Shown here piece after piece: positions 1 to 9,850 of a DNA stretch of 64,000 bases. Below the pieces are notes generated by a model, which worked only from the letters and a program-made list of their open reading frames with translations, was not told where the DNA came from and did not search any database. Numbering within the stretch: the stretch's first letter is position 1; each line of letters starts with the position of its first letter. The translations under genes were made by a program, and so were the position numbers. Origin of the DNA: Pectobacterium zantedeschiae (GTDB lineage: Bacteria; Pseudomonadota; Gammaproteobacteria; Enterobacterales; Enterobacteriaceae); contig NZ_NWTM01000006.1 of assembly GCF_004137795.1 (NCBI RefSeq), forward strand, positions 1-64,000. Direction: 5' to 3'.

Positions 1-9
1 TACAGGTGC

Positions 10-85
10 GCTGATATGGCTCAGTTGGTAGAGCGCACCCTTGGTAAGGGTGAGGTCCCCAGTTCGACTCTGGGTATCAGCACCA
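10..85 (+). tRNA. thrV: tRNA-Thr (anticodon GGT)
   Basis: A 76-nt cloverleaf with an encoded CCA end. The anticodon loop TTGGTAA places GGT at 43-45, and the acceptor arms GCTGATA/TATCAGC pair. It lies 36 bases before a 5S gene, the arrangement of the E. coli rrnD distal end (rrfD-thrV-rrfF), so the window probably opens just inside the end of an rRNA operon. The symbol is by analogy with that operon. Confidence 0.97.
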
Positions 86-121
86 GTTATTTGGGTTAAT
101 GTTCGGTTTAATAAAAGAATT

Positions 122-241
122 TACCTGGCGGCGATAGCGCGGTGGTCCCACCTGACCCCATGCCGAACTCAGAAGTGAAACGCCGTAGCGCCGATGGTAG
201 TGTGGGGCTTCCCCATGTGAGAGTAGGGAACTGCCAGGTTT
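122..241 (+). rRNA. rrf: 5S ribosomal RNA
   Basis: A 120-nt sequence nearly identical to enterobacterial 5S rRNA. It has the internal CGCGGTGGTCCCACCTGACC block, and its ends pair (CCTGGCGG/CTGCCAGG). It follows tRNA-Thr and precedes a strong terminator. It is probably the last gene of the rRNA operon, possibly a second 5S copy as in E. coli rrnD. Confidence 0.97.
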
Positions 242-250
242 CAATTAAAA

Positions 251-287
251 CAAAAGGCCATCCAATCAAGGATGGCCTTTTGTTTAT
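251..287 (+). terminator. rRNA operon terminator
   Basis: The inverted repeat AAAAGGCCATCC/GGATGGCCTTTT is followed by a T-rich run directly after the 5S gene. It is a classic intrinsic terminator ending the rRNA operon. Confidence 0.93.
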
Positions 288-551
288 GCCTATTTTGGAA
301 AGGTAGAGTCTTTCTTTTATCCTTTCCGAATAAAACCTTCTACTTACCTGCTTATTAACCCACCTCATAATAATGTCCTGTTTGTTACCGTTTTATTTGT
401 CCGTTTTTCAGTTAAGGATAATTAAATGTGTTGGGTCACATTGTTGCATTAATAAACTATTACAATCAGGAACTTTTTGCCTCAGGGTTTAAGTGCTGCT
501 TTACTATGATGGGCATCGTTTTATGCCCGGAAAACAGGAGAATAAAATAAG

Positions 552-1832
552 ATGACTAACCTAACGGAAGATGCGAAAGATACGCGCCAACGTATCCGAG
601 CTATAGTTGGTGCCTCATCGGGTAATCTGGTTGAGTGGTTTGATTTTTATGTTTACTCCTTTTGCTCAATCTATTTTGCCCATATCTTCTTCCCTTCGGG
701 GAATACCACGACTCAATTACTACAAACAGCAGGGGTTTTTGCAGCAGGCTTTTTAATGAGACCGATAGGCGGGTGGCTTTTCGGTTACATTGCTGACAAG
801 CATGGTCGTAAAAACTCAATGCTAATTTCGGTTTGCATGATGTGTTTTGGATCTCTGGTTATCGCATGTCTACCGGGGTATGAAACCATTGGCACCTGGG
901 CACCCTTTTTACTGTTGTTAGCTCGTTTATTTCAGGGACTTTCTGTCGGTGGGGAATACGGCACCAGCGCGACGTATATGAGTGAGGTTGCCGTTGAAGG
1001 AAGGAAGGGGTTCTATGCTTCTTTCCAATATGTCACGCTGATTGGTGGTCAATTGTTGGCGTTGTTAGTCGTTGTGATATTACAACAGATTCTGAGTGAT
1101 GAAGATTTGCGGGCGTGGGGATGGCGTATTCCTTTTGCTCTCGGCGCTATTTTGGCGATCGTTGCTCTTTATTTACGCCGCTCTCTGAATGAAACGTCAG
1201 ATAAAACGACTCGTGCACACAAAGATGCTGGTTCGCTGGCTGGTTTGTGGAAGCATCGTCGCGCCTTTATTACCGTACTGGGTTTTACTGCCGGTGGTTC
1301 TTTAGCTTTTTATACATTTACCACTTACATGCAAAAGTATTTGGTGAATACGGCAGGAATGCATGCGAAAACTGCTAGTGGGTTAATGACCCTCGCACTG
1401 TTTATCTTTATGCTGCTGCAACCCTTCTTTGGTGCGCTGTCGGATAAGATTGGTCGTCGTAGTTCAATGCTTTGCTTCGGCGGGTTTGCGGCATTGCTGA
1501 CGGTTCCTATTCTGACAGTACTACAGAGTGTAACGAGCCCTGTTCTTGCTTTCTCGTTGGTCATGCTTTCACTGATTATTGTCAGTTTCTACACGTCCAT
1601 CAGCGGCATTTTAAAAGCAGAAATGTTCCCGCCCGAAGTCCGTGCATTAGGTGTCGGCTTATCTTATGCGGTTGCTAATGCGCTGTTCGGCGGCTCGGCT
1701 GAGTATGTCGCGCTTTCACTAAAATCATTTGGTATGGAAACTGCTTTTTTCTGGTATGTATCAGCGATGGGAGCGATTGCGTTTATTGTGTCATTAACGC
1801 TGCATCGCAAAGGCAAAGGAATGAAACTCTAG
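552..1832 (+). CDS. kgtP: 2-oxoglutarate (alpha-ketoglutarate) permease KgtP, MFS
   Basis: A 426-residue inner-membrane proton symporter of the metabolite:H+ symporter branch of the major facilitator superfamily, which imports 2-oxoglutarate. The N-terminus ([19 protein letters not shown]) and the block [20 protein letters not shown] are nearly identical to E. coli KgtP. The MFS signature [10 protein letters not shown] lies around residues 78-87, and a second copy (SDKIGRR) sits in the other half. An AACAGGAG ribosome site precedes the ATG. As in E. coli, it sits next to an rRNA operon and converges on yfiM, with the two stop codons overlapping by 4 bases. Confidence 0.96.
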   Translation: MTNLTEDAKDTRQRIRAIVGASSGNLVEWFDFYVYSFCSIYFAHIFFPSGNTTTQLLQTAGVFAAGFLMRPIGGWLFGYIADKHGRKNSMLISVCMMCFGSLVIACLPGYETIGTWAPFLLLLARLFQGLSVGGEYGTSATYMSEVAVEGRKGFYASFQYVTLIGGQLLALLVVVILQQILSDEDLRAWGWRIPFALGAILAIVALYLRRSLNETSDKTTRAHKDAGSLAGLWKHRRAFITVLGFTAGGSLAFYTFTTYMQKYLVNTAGMHAKTASGLMTLALFIFMLLQPFFGALSDKIGRRSSMLCFGGFAALLTVPILTVLQSVTSPVLAFSLVMLSLIIVSFYTSISGILKAEMFPPEVRALGVGLSYAVANALFGGSAEYVALSLKSFGMETAFFWYVSAMGAIAFIVSLTLHRKGKGMKL

Positions 1833-2152
1833 TTTTCAGATAATTGCCATAACGCATAGCCGGTGGTTGCACCGGCTATATCCCAAACAAGATCTTGCCA
1901 GCTCCATCCTGTCCCTCCTTCCCGGCTATCATAAAGCTCTTTTGCCATGCCGACGCTGATTGACAACATAATACCGAACCCTCCGCTACGATCTGCACTC
2001 CAACGTTGATGAGTACCATATTCATAACCGGCTGCGCTGATGGCAGCAGAGGCAAGAAAGTGTTGGGCTTTATCCTGTCCTGTCCAACGGTCTTGCGCGA
2101 TATGGCTACATCCCGAGCAGCAAATAATTGCGGCAATACACACTGAGCGCAT
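1829..2152 (-). CDS. yfiM: YfiM family lipoprotein
   Basis: A 107-residue protein of the same length as E. coli YfiM, with matching blocks [11 protein letters not shown] and [18 protein letters not shown]. The N-terminus is short and hydrophobic, ending in CSGCS around residues 12-16. This is a lipobox-like site, so a lipid-modified envelope protein is likely. The function is unknown. It lies downstream of pssA on the same strand, behind the pssA terminator, and its 3' end overlaps the end of kgtP on the other strand. Confidence 0.9.
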   Translation of the reverse strand: MRSVCIAAIICCSGCSHIAQDRWTGQDKAQHFLASAAISAAGYEYGTHQRWSADRSGGFGIMLSISVGMAKELYDSREGGTGWSWQDLVWDIAGATTGYALWQLSEN

Positions 2153-2170
2153 AGCTTATCCCATGATAAT

Positions 2171-2197
2171 AAAAAACCTCGGAAGCCGAGGTTTTTC
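2171..2197 (-). terminator. Intrinsic terminator after pssA
   Basis: The palindrome AAAAAACCTCGG..CCGAGGTTTTT gives a GC stem followed by U residues on the minus strand, directly past the pssA stop codon. Confidence 0.85.
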
Positions 2198-2214
2198 AAA
2201 GTATAGCGCGGATT

Positions 2215-3570
2215 TTAGAGAATACGGCTGATGAGCCTGTCTATACGAATACGGCGAAGACGCCGTATTAACTTACGGACTTTCACAGGATATTGCGCAA
2301 TACTCTCTAGCTCCCTGTAGCTTTTTACTACGTGGGTATGCGTCCTGATCGTATCCAATTCATCCAGACGTTGCTGCAATAAAACCTGCTGAGGATCGTG
2401 AATCAGGATTGCGTTTTCCAGATCCAGACGCCATGCGCGTGGGTTAAGGTTGTTCCCCGTCAGCAGTTGCCACTTGTCATCCACCCACATGCCTTTTAAG
2501 TGGAAGCTATTGTCGCCATCTTTCCACAGCCGTACAACAAGCTGTTGGTTCTCAATGTAGCGCTCCAGGCGACTCAGAAAACGGCGCAGGTTGATCTCGT
2601 AGAGATACGGTAGCGCACCGATGATTTTGAAGGGCTGATCTTCTGGGATATAGAAATCGTTAGCGGTCTTATCACCGATAATAATTTCTACTTTTTTGCC
2701 ATCCCGCAATAACCGGATAATATTTCTGACCAGCAGCGCAGGCAGGTTGAAATAGGGGGTACAGATGACCAAATGCTCATCAGCACAATACATCAGATGA
2801 TGTATGGTCTTATTCAGTGGGCTTTGTTTTCCTAATCCAACCAAAGGCGTGACGGTTAATGCATTGGCATCTGCGCTGTGTGCCGGGGCCTGATAACTAG
2901 CGGTACGTAACGTTTGACGGAATTGCTTGATGTCATTTTTGATTTCCAGACTCTTTGGGCGATCGATATGATCTAACCGCTGCACTGCCGGAGCCGACAG
3001 CATTGTCTGGATATATTGCACCATCGTATCAGCCAATACAGGGTTATGAATCAGTTGATAGCGGTCATAACGGTATTTCTGGTGCTGATGCAGATAAACA
3101 TCATTCAGGCTGGCTCCGCTGTAGATGACGGTGTCATCGACAATGAATCCCTTCAGGTGCAGCACGCCCAACGCTTCACGTGTGTTAACCGGAATACCAT
3201 AGATAGGGAAATGCGTATCTGGATGCTTTTTCGCCATATCGCAATACCAATCAGCATTGGTATTTTCTGCCGCTGCGCCAATCCTGCCACGCTGAGCACG
3301 ATGCCAATCGACCAAAACACGGACATCCAGTTCAGGGCACTGGCGTTTGGCTTCATAAATTGCGGATAGAATGCCGATCCCGCCGTCATCACGCTCAAGA
3401 TATAAGGCCACAATATAGACGCGCTTTTTAGCACTCAGAATGGCGTTAGTCAGTGTCGTGCGGAAAAGCTCAGGCGAATGCAACGTCTGAACATCATCTG
3501 CGTTCTGAGGAATTCTAGGCAGTTGTGCAAGGTGCTGTTGGTATTTATTGCGTTTAAAATTTGACAGCAT
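2215..3570 (-). CDS. pssA: CDP-diacylglycerol-serine O-phosphatidyltransferase
   Basis: A 451-residue phosphatidylserine synthase of the phospholipase D superfamily. It joins CDP-diacylglycerol and serine, the committed step to phosphatidylethanolamine, and is a peripheral membrane and ribosome-associated enzyme in E. coli. Both HKD motifs are present: HLKGFIVDD at about residue 138 and HLKGMWVDDK at about 357. The basic C-terminus (KVRKLIRRLRRIRIDR) matches the E. coli tail used for membrane binding. I chose the ATG at 3570 because it reproduces the 451-residue E. coli start; a GTG codon just upstream is in frame. patZ lies upstream on the same strand. Confidence 0.96.
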   Translation of the reverse strand: MLSNFKRNKYQQHLAQLPRIPQNADDVQTLHSPELFRTTLTNAILSAKKRVYIVALYLERDDGGIGILSAIYEAKRQCPELDVRVLVDWHRAQRGRIGAAAENTNADWYCDMAKKHPDTHFPIYGIPVNTREALGVLHLKGFIVDDTVIYSGASLNDVYLHQHQKYRYDRYQLIHNPVLADTMVQYIQTMLSAPAVQRLDHIDRPKSLEIKNDIKQFRQTLRTASYQAPAHSADANALTVTPLVGLGKQSPLNKTIHHLMYCADEHLVICTPYFNLPALLVRNIIRLLRDGKKVEIIIGDKTANDFYIPEDQPFKIIGALPYLYEINLRRFLSRLERYIENQQLVVRLWKDGDNSFHLKGMWVDDKWQLLTGNNLNPRAWRLDLENAILIHDPQQVLLQQRLDELDTIRTHTHVVKSYRELESIAQYPVKVRKLIRRLRRIRIDRLISRIL

Positions 3571-3597
3571 CACAGTGCGTTTCTTCTCTCATCAGTT

Positions 3598-3632
3598 TAT
3601 ACCCACCATACTTCAAGCTGCTCTAGGGTATA
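3598..3632. repeat. Probable ERIC remnant (ends only)
   Basis: The 35 bases begin like an ERIC end (TATACCC.CCATACTTCAAG) and finish with the opposite end (CTAGGGTATA). The central 90 or so bases are missing. It lies in the patZ-pssA gap and is too short to be certain. Confidence 0.4.
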
Positions 3633-3759
3633 TGACCTTCTGGTCATTATCAAAAGTTAAGGAGTAGTCGAATGGGCGATAATACCATTACTTTCCGGCT
3701 GTTGTGAGCCTGTTTTGCTATAACGATTCCTGTTGCAAGGGCTCTGTCACGTCCTGCGT

Positions 3760-6408
3760 TCAGCCTTTCAGCGGCAATTCCAATGTCACAATCCCCTCTT
3801 CTAATTGTACGTCGATGTGGAACCCCAGTTTTTTGGACAACTGAATCATGCCTTGATTATGCGGCATGGTGATGCCAGTCAAGCGGGAGAGACCATGTGT
3901 CCGAGCGTAATCAATCAGCTTTTCCAACAGTCGTCTGCCAAGGCCAAGTCCTTTTAGATCGGATCGCACTAGTACGGCAAATTCTGCATCCGTATTATCA
4001 GGGTCGGAAATCGCGCGCGTCACGCCAATAATCTCTGTCTCTTCTCCACGCTGGCGCACGGCAACGAATGCCATCTCACGATCGTAGTCAATTTGCGTCA
4101 TATTGGCTAAGTCTTCGTGAGTAAATTCATTAATTTCGCTGAAATAACGATAATACAGGTCTTCTTTCGTCACTCTTGCGATGAACGAGCTGAGCAACGG
4201 TTCGTCTTCCGGCAAAATGGGGCGGAACAGGCAGGTATCGCTATTTTTGAGGATGACCGTTTCTTCCAGCTCGTGTGGATAGGGGCGGATTGCCAGCCTT
4301 GACTGCGGATCGCCACTGAACGGAGCCAGATGCAGCGTAACATCCAGCAGCGTAAACGTATCGCCTGACGCCAGCAGAGGGTGGATATCTAGCCGGGAAA
4401 TTTCAGGGCAGTCGAGAATCAGGTTGGAAACTTGAACCAGCAAACGGCTGAGCGCGGGAATATCCAACGGGCGCAGAGCACTGTATTCGCGAATCTTACC
4501 GCCTTTCACGGCTTGCAGGACCAAATAGCGAGCTAGCGTCATATTCAGCGGGGGCAGTGCGACGGCTGCCTGCTTTTCTCGCCACTCAACGCCGCCTTCC
4601 CCCAGCATAATCAGCGGGCCGAAAACGGGATCCTGTTCAACGGCAATCCTGAGTTCCTGTGCGCCCGCGCGATTTGCCATACTCTGGACTAACAGGCCAT
4701 AAATGCGTGCCTGTGGATAGGTACGTTTCACCCGGTCAAGAATGGCATCAGCCGCCTGCTGGACTTCTCTGGCGGTTTGCAGGTATAGCATGACGCCTTG
4801 AACTTCCGATTTATGCGGAATATCGGGCGATCTCAGTTTAATTGCCACTGGATAGCCAATTTGCTCGGCAATATGAACGGCTTCGGCACTGTCGCCCGCA
4901 ATCCAGGTGGGTAATGTATCCAAACCATACGCTTGCAGGATCGGCTGAACCTCATGCGTATCGAGCTGAGTCACGCCATCTGACAGCGCCTGATGAATCA
5001 GCGCATGTGCCTGACTAGCGTTGATACCCAAATTCAGCGGCAGTGCTGGCGTTTCCTTGAGCTGTTTCTGATTACGCCGATACTCGACAATATGCATAAA
5101 TGCCGTCACCGCGCCTTCCGGCGTACGATAGGTCGGAATGCCTGCATCGTTAAACAAACGTCTCGCTTCCTGAGAGGAGAACTCACCGCACCAGTTGGTC
5201 AGCAGCGTAATTCTTTTTCCACGCGGATGCTGTTGGAAAAGCGTAATCAACTGCGCTGCGCAATCGGTACTAGGTGCGGCGGCACTGGGCGCGTGAATAA
5301 TTAAGAGAGCATCGATTTCATCGCTATCTAGCAATACAGAGATGGCAGCCAGATAGCGGGCTGCGGTCGCGTCATCACGTAGATCGAGCGGATTACCGAT
5401 CGTGACAGTTTGCTGCAGCGCTTCCTGTAGCGCTTGTCGAGTCGCATCGCTGATCTGTGCAAGCTTGCCCTGTCGGCTGAGAAGTTGATCTAGCGCCTGT
5501 GCAGCTGGTGATGCGCCATTACTCACCAACATCAAACGCTCACCGCGTAGCGGTCGCAGGTGGCTTAAGGTTTCCACTGCGGAGAAAAGCTCATGTGTAT
5601 CCCGTACTCGCAGTAAACCAGCACGTTGAATAGCAGCGTCATAGGCGGCATCCAGACCGTGGCGTTGGTCATTTAGCAACTGCTGTGCCTGCTGGCTACG
5701 ACCACTTTTTATCACCAGTATCGGTTTATTTCGGGATGCGCTGCGTGAAGCGGAAAGGAAACGGCGTGCATCGCTGATGTGTTCCAGATGCAGCAAAATC
5801 GCACTGGTTTTTCCATCGCGAGCCAAGAAATCTAACAGGTCGTCGACATCGATATCCAGGCTGTCGCCCAAAGCGATGAAATAGGAAAAGCCGATGCCGC
5901 GCTGCTGTGCCCAGTCCAATATGGTGTTGGAAACGGCGGCCGACTGTGAAATGAATGCCAGCTTGCCTTTCATAATGGGAACAGGGGAAAAACTGGCATT
6001 CAGGCCTTGCCAGGGCGCGAGTAGCCCAAGACTGTTGGGGCCAAGCAGGCGCATATGATAACGCGTAGCGCAGGCCTTTAATTCACTGAACTGAGTCGGC
6101 GGAGCAGAGAGGATGATGACCGTTTTGCAGCCTTTTTGTCCTAAATCCTCTAACAGCGTCAGATTACGGCTGGCGTTGGTGCAAATTACGGCAAGGTCGG
6201 GCGTCATTGGCAGGCTGGCGACAGTGGGGTAGGCCAGTACGCCGCAAACGGCACGATATTTTGGCGTAACAGGTAGCACGGGACCGCTGAAATGGCCGTC
6301 CAATAGGTTTTTCATCATCAGAAAACCGGCTCGTCCCGGCTTTTCTGACGCGCCGAGAACGGCGATAGACTTAGGGCGTAACAGTGCTTCCAATCCGCGC
6401 TGGCTCAT
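3760..6408 (-). CDS. patZ: Protein lysine acetyltransferase PatZ (Pka/YfiQ)
   Basis: An 882-residue fusion of an acyl-CoA synthetase (ADP-forming)-like module and a GNAT domain. Its family acetylates lysines such as that of acetyl-CoA synthetase. In order there is a CoA-binding Rossmann domain (SIAVLGASEKPGRAGF near residues 14-29), succinyl-CoA-ligase-like domains, an ATP-grasp region (GYPVAIKLRSPDIPHKSEV around 517-535), and a C-terminal GNAT domain whose acetyl-CoA loop is GLGLGRRLLEKLI. The length is close to E. coli PatZ (886). The pssA-patZ-tapT-trxC order is the E. coli one. Confidence 0.95.
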   Translation of the reverse strand: MSQRGLEALLRPKSIAVLGASEKPGRAGFLMMKNLLDGHFSGPVLPVTPKYRAVCGVLAYPTVASLPMTPDLAVICTNASRNLTLLEDLGQKGCKTVIILSAPPTQFSELKACATRYHMRLLGPNSLGLLAPWQGLNASFSPVPIMKGKLAFISQSAAVSNTILDWAQQRGIGFSYFIALGDSLDIDVDDLLDFLARDGKTSAILLHLEHISDARRFLSASRSASRNKPILVIKSGRSQQAQQLLNDQRHGLDAAYDAAIQRAGLLRVRDTHELFSAVETLSHLRPLRGERLMLVSNGASPAAQALDQLLSRQGKLAQISDATRQALQEALQQTVTIGNPLDLRDDATAARYLAAISVLLDSDEIDALLIIHAPSAAAPSTDCAAQLITLFQQHPRGKRITLLTNWCGEFSSQEARRLFNDAGIPTYRTPEGAVTAFMHIVEYRRNQKQLKETPALPLNLGINASQAHALIHQALSDGVTQLDTHEVQPILQAYGLDTLPTWIAGDSAEAVHIAEQIGYPVAIKLRSPDIPHKSEVQGVMLYLQTAREVQQAADAILDRVKRTYPQARIYGLLVQSMANRAGAQELRIAVEQDPVFGPLIMLGEGGVEWREKQAAVALPPLNMTLARYLVLQAVKGGKIREYSALRPLDIPALSRLLVQVSNLILDCPEISRLDIHPLLASGDTFTLLDVTLHLAPFSGDPQSRLAIRPYPHELEETVILKNSDTCLFRPILPEDEPLLSSFIARVTKEDLYYRYFSEINEFTHEDLANMTQIDYDREMAFVAVRQRGEETEIIGVTRAISDPDNTDAEFAVLVRSDLKGLGLGRRLLEKLIDYARTHGLSRLTGITMPHNQGMIQLSKKLGFHIDVQLEEGIVTLELPLKG

Positions 6409-6440
6409 GCGTCACTCCTTCACATCAATCCCCTTTGATA

Positions 6441-7193
6441 CTAAACGCTTTCTGCCGATTGTGCTGTGACGATGGGTAAACTTTCCCGCAAACTGTGGTG
6501 TGATTTACCTGCCAGATAGTGTCGGCGGAAACGATCAAAATGCAGTGACAGCGCGTCAGCCGCGGCGATATCTCCAGCCTGTGCGAGCAGGGCGATGGCA
6601 ATCTCGGCGGTGCAGTGCTGTCCTGCGCTGCTGGCTTCACGCAGTTGGTAGCGAGACAGTGCCTCTACATTCAGCGATAGGATCGGTAGATTGTCCAGAT
6701 ACGGGCTTTTGCGGAACATCTTGCGTGCTTCTGGCCAGGTTCCGTCGAGTAGGACAAACAGGGCAGGCTTTTCTGTCGCAGGAAGTTGTTGAAACACCTG
6801 ACGCCCCTCTTCCGCGGCATCGGCAAGGAAGACCAGATAAGGCTGAACATCTGGGTCCTGTAGAGTGGCAAGTAGCTGGGGATTGGGCTCGGTGCGTGAC
6901 CAGAGAAACGCCTGCGTGTCTGGCAGAATATCAGCGATGAGGCGTCCGGTATTACTTGGTTTTAACGGCTCGGTATCAAACATCACCAGACAAACGCGGC
7001 TGCGGGATTGTTGCGCCTGAATGGTGTGACATAGGCAGTTGGTTGCGGGCAATAAACACTGCTGGCAGCGTACTACGCGGCAACCGCGTGCGCGAAATGG
7101 TTTGGTTGACTGCTCAAGACGCTGTTGGCGCAGGCGGAGTACGGCATTGTTTCCGATGAAAGGGCGGTCTGCTGTGGATGGGCGGTTGATCAT
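6441..7193 (-). CDS. tapT: tRNA-uridine aminocarboxypropyltransferase TapT (DTW domain)
   Basis: A 250-residue DTW-domain enzyme (YfiP family) that transfers the 3-amino-3-carboxypropyl group of S-adenosylmethionine to uridine 47 of tRNA to give acp3U. Evidence is the four-cysteine cluster CRVVRCQQCLLPATNCLC (about 33-50), the FDTEPLKPSNTGRLIADILP block, and the name-giving LDGTWPEARKMFRKSPYL. The N-terminus is some 15 residues longer than in E. coli; a start nearer NAVLRLRQ is possible. It ends about 30 bases before patZ, so the two are probably cotranscribed. Confidence 0.92.
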   Translation of the reverse strand: MINRPSTADRPFIGNNAVLRLRQQRLEQSTKPFRARGCRVVRCQQCLLPATNCLCHTIQAQQSRSRVCLVMFDTEPLKPSNTGRLIADILPDTQAFLWSRTEPNPQLLATLQDPDVQPYLVFLADAAEEGRQVFQQLPATEKPALFVLLDGTWPEARKMFRKSPYLDNLPILSLNVEALSRYQLREASSAGQHCTAEIAIALLAQAGDIAAADALSLHFDRFRRHYLAGKSHHSLRESLPIVTAQSAESV

Positions 7194-7295
7194 GAAATTA
7201 GTGACGCCATGAGATTCTGCAACGAACCAGCTTCGTTTTAATTATTGGGAGGCTGGTTCAGAAAGATGACATTCTAATCGACAGACGGGCAGACC

Positions 7296-7320
7296 AAAAG
7301 AGGCGGGGCAATAATGCCCC
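7296..7320 (-). terminator. Terminator after trxC
   Basis: GGGGCAATAATGCCCC (7305-7320) is a perfect 6-bp stem followed on the minus strand by GCCTCTTTTGG. It sits 9 bases past the trxC stop codon. Confidence 0.65.
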
Positions 7321-7328
7321 ACAGTTTT

Positions 7329-7748
7329 CTACAGCGATTCATCCAACCACTCCTCAAACTGTGCTTTTGGTAGTGCACCGTTGAGGATATCGACCATCTG
7401 GCCCTGCTTGAAGATCATGAGCGTTGGAATACTGCGGATACGGAAACGGGCACTGAGTGCTGGTTCGGCTTCGGTATTGACCTTAATAAAGCGGATTTTC
7501 CCGCTGCGTTCCTGTGCGACGTTTTCAAATACGGGGGCAAAATTGACGCAGGGGCTGCACCAGGGAGCCCAGAAATCGATCACGATGGGAAGATCGTCCT
7601 GTAACAGTTTATCGAGCGTCGTTTCTGTGGCATTGATGACGTCACCGCTGAATAAGGTTTCTCCGCAACGACCACATTTTGCATGGTCATCAACACGCTC
7701 TTCTGGCAGGCGATTGGTTGTTTGGCAAGATCCACATACCGTATTCAT
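7329..7748 (-). CDS. trxC: Thioredoxin 2 (zinc-binding), CSPC active site
   Basis: A 139-residue cytoplasmic dithiol oxidoreductase of the same length as E. coli TrxC. The N-terminal zinc module has CGSC (5-8) and CGRC (25-28). The thioredoxin fold follows, with VIDFWAPWC and the cis-proline loop RSIPTLM. The redox motif reads C64-S-P-C67, whereas thioredoxins almost always have CGPC; the codons are TGC AGC CCC TGC. A serine at this place should shift the redox potential or pKa but need not abolish activity. The gene has its own terminator and is divergent from yfiF. E. coli trxC is OxyR-controlled; I see no clear OxyR site here. Confidence 0.95.
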   Translation of the reverse strand: MNTVCGSCQTTNRLPEERVDDHAKCGRCGETLFSGDVINATETTLDKLLQDDLPIVIDFWAPWCSPCVNFAPVFENVAQERSGKIRFIKVNTEAEPALSARFRIRSIPTLMIFKQGQMVDILNGALPKAQFEEWLDESL

Positions 7749-7997
7749 AACAGGGCCTCAGATAAAAGGGCTAAAATAGAGATATCGCTGATAAAATGCT
7801 CGCAATGCTGCATTGTAAGGTCAACGACATGTTGCTTAAACGTGAATAAATTATGGTGGGGAGACATGATGGCAACAACGTGGTTTACCCAATAGCTACA
7901 ATAGCTTCTGACTGTTAGCGCTCTTTTACCACAAGCGTGTGGCTAAGCGGGTGTACATAAGGTAATCTTCGCGCCCAGCGCGTAGGTGGAGAAAACA

Positions 7998-9149
7998 ATG
8001 AGCGATTCATTCAATAGTAAAAGCGGCAAAGTCCGCGTGATGTACGTCCGCAGTGATGATGAGGGCGAGAAAGAGAATAAAAACAAGCGTCCTGCTGATA
8101 AAGATCGTCGTGGCGATCGACGTGATGGCGGTGGCTCCCGCGATCAGCGTGAGAAACCAAAGCATCCGCGTGATGTTAACCCGCGTTATGCGCGTGAAAA
8201 TCCGTCCCGCGATGGCGATAGCAGTGCGAAAACGCCGTGGGGAAATAAAGATCGTAACGAACGCAGTAGCGATAAGCCTCGTCGGCCGCGTGGTGAAGAT
8301 TCTGGTAGCTATGAATCACCGTGGAAAACGGTGTCTCGCGCGCCAAGCGACAGCGACACGCCGGACCATGGCGGTATTACTGGCAAGAGCCAAATCGATC
8401 CTGAGCAGCTGCGTCGTCAGCGTCAGGAAGAAACGCGGGTCTACGGTGAAAATGCCTGTCAGGCGCTATTTAAAAACCGCTCTGAAGTGATTGTTCGCGC
8501 CTGGTTCCTGCAAGAAGTGACGCCGCGTTTCCGTGATGCACTGCGCTGGATGGCGGCAAACCGCAAGGCTTACCACGTTGTGGAAGAGGAAGAGCTGATT
8601 AAGGCCTCTGGCACCGAACACCATGGCGGCGTCTGCTTCCTGATTAAGAAGCGCCAGGGAATGGATGTACGTGAGTATCTGAAAACGGCTGGCGAGAATG
8701 ACTGTGTATTGGCGCTGGAAGATGTGGGTAATCCGCACAATCTCGGCGGCATTATGCGTAGCTGCGCGCATTTCGGCGTGAAAGGTGTCTTGGTTCAGGA
8801 TGCGGCGCTGCTAGAGTCCGGTGCTGCGGTACGTACGGCAGAAGGCGGTGCGGAACATGTTAAAGCGATCAACGCTGACGATTTCCTGTCCGTGCTGACG
8901 GAGTTCCGTAACGCAGGCTACACCATCGTGACCACCTCTAGCCATAAAGGGACGGCGCTGTCGAAAGCGACGCTTCCGGCAAAAACCGTGATCGTGCTGG
9001 GTCAGGAAGGCGATGGCCTGTCGGATAGCGCCTGGCAACAAGGGGACGTAAAAGTCTCTATCGGCGGTACCGGTAAGGTTGAAAGCCTGAATATTTCGGT
9101 CGCAACAGGCATTTTACTGTCCGAGTGGTGGCGACAGAATCAAGCCTGA
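7998..9149 (+). CDS. yfiF: SPOUT-family tRNA/rRNA methyltransferase YfiF
   Basis: A 383-residue protein. The first ~150 residues are a highly charged, low-complexity segment rich in Arg, Asp, Lys and Ser, probably an RNA-binding tail. The rest is a TrmH/SpoU-type methyltransferase with the three knot motifs: [29 protein letters not shown] and [18 protein letters not shown]. The ATG at 7998 is chosen because AGGTGGAG sits at the right distance; the in-frame GTG at 7986 lies inside that ribosome site. The target RNA is not established from the sequence. Confidence 0.92.
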   Translation: MSDSFNSKSGKVRVMYVRSDDEGEKENKNKRPADKDRRGDRRDGGGSRDQREKPKHPRDVNPRYARENPSRDGDSSAKTPWGNKDRNERSSDKPRRPRGEDSGSYESPWKTVSRAPSDSDTPDHGGITGKSQIDPEQLRRQRQEETRVYGENACQALFKNRSEVIVRAWFLQEVTPRFRDALRWMAANRKAYHVVEEEELIKASGTEHHGGVCFLIKKRQGMDVREYLKTAGENDCVLALEDVGNPHNLGGIMRSCAHFGVKGVLVQDAALLESGAAVRTAEGGAEHVKAINADDFLSVLTEFRNAGYTIVTTSSHKGTALSKATLPAKTVIVLGQEGDGLSDSAWQQGDVKVSIGGTGKVESLNISVATGILLSEWWRQNQA

Positions 9150-9217
9150 TATCACGTGTCAATTCTCAGGGGGATGCGCCCTCTGAGAAGGTAGCACGAT
9201 GGATGAGAGAACGATTG

Positions 9218-9667
9218 ATGAAGCAGAAAAAGCAGAAAGTTATCGCGGTATCATTACTGTTGGGCGCATTGCTGGCAAGCGGTTGCAGTTCGCTGCCGCG
9301 CTCATCCACTGCTGTTGCCGCTGTACCAACCGCTGATGTATGTCAAATTGGTGATAAGCAGGTACAGACCACGCTGTATTTTGGTTTGAATCGTCCTGCT
9401 GGCCCGGTGATTTCTGATGCCGAGTGGAAAGCGTTTCTGGACGGTGAGGTTACGCCACGCTTTAAAGAAGGGCTGACGGTGTTTGATGCCAAAGGACAAT
9501 GGCTAGGGAACAATGGACTGGTTGCGCGAGAAAACAGTAAGGCGCTGATGCTGATTCATGGCGCTGATAAAGAGCGTGATATTGAAGCGCTGCGTACGAC
9601 CTACAAATCACGTTTCGCGCAGGAATCCGTCATGCGGGTTGATGCTCCTGTCTGTGTCGCCTTCTGA
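9218..9667 (+). CDS. DUF3574-type lipoprotein
   Basis: A 149-residue predicted outer-envelope lipoprotein. It has a lysine-rich N-terminus, a hydrophobic stretch and a clear lipobox LASGC near residues 19-23. The mature part contains TTLYFGLNRPAGPVISDAEWKAF, typical of DUF3574 proteins, whose function is unknown. Two starts are possible: 9218, used here, which gives a compact signal peptide, and 9203, which adds MRERL. GAGAAGG lies upstream of the latter. It follows yfiF by about 70 bases and ends at a good terminator. Confidence 0.85.
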   Translation: MKQKKQKVIAVSLLLGALLASGCSSLPRSSTAVAAVPTADVCQIGDKQVQTTLYFGLNRPAGPVISDAEWKAFLDGEVTPRFKEGLTVFDAKGQWLGNNGLVARENSKALMLIHGADKERDIEALRTTYKSRFAQESVMRVDAPVCVAF

Positions 9668-9671
9668 TTTT

Positions 9672-9701
9672 ATCATCAGCCCCTTTTCAGGGGCTGATGA
9701 T
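9672..9701 (+). terminator. Intrinsic terminator after the lipoprotein gene
   Basis: ATCATCAGCCCC/GGGGCTGATGAT forms a 12-bp perfect stem with a TTTTCA loop, five bases past the stop codon. A T-rich run is weak. It could serve both strands. Confidence 0.7.
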
Positions 9702-9850
9702 ATTGTCAAAAATCATCGCGATGAGATCGAGATACTTGGGGCTACCACGAGGTGAAGCATCCCTGCGGGAACCTCATCCCCGTGTTTCCCCTACTATGTG
9801 ACTCTGTCATTAGTATGATGATTTTTAATCTATGTATTTATAATAAAAGA

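Noticed and set aside
8053-8490. 145-codon ORF inside yfiF
   Set aside because: It is a shadow frame created by the low-complexity Arg/Asp/Ser-rich part of YfiF; no ribosome site and no family resemblance.
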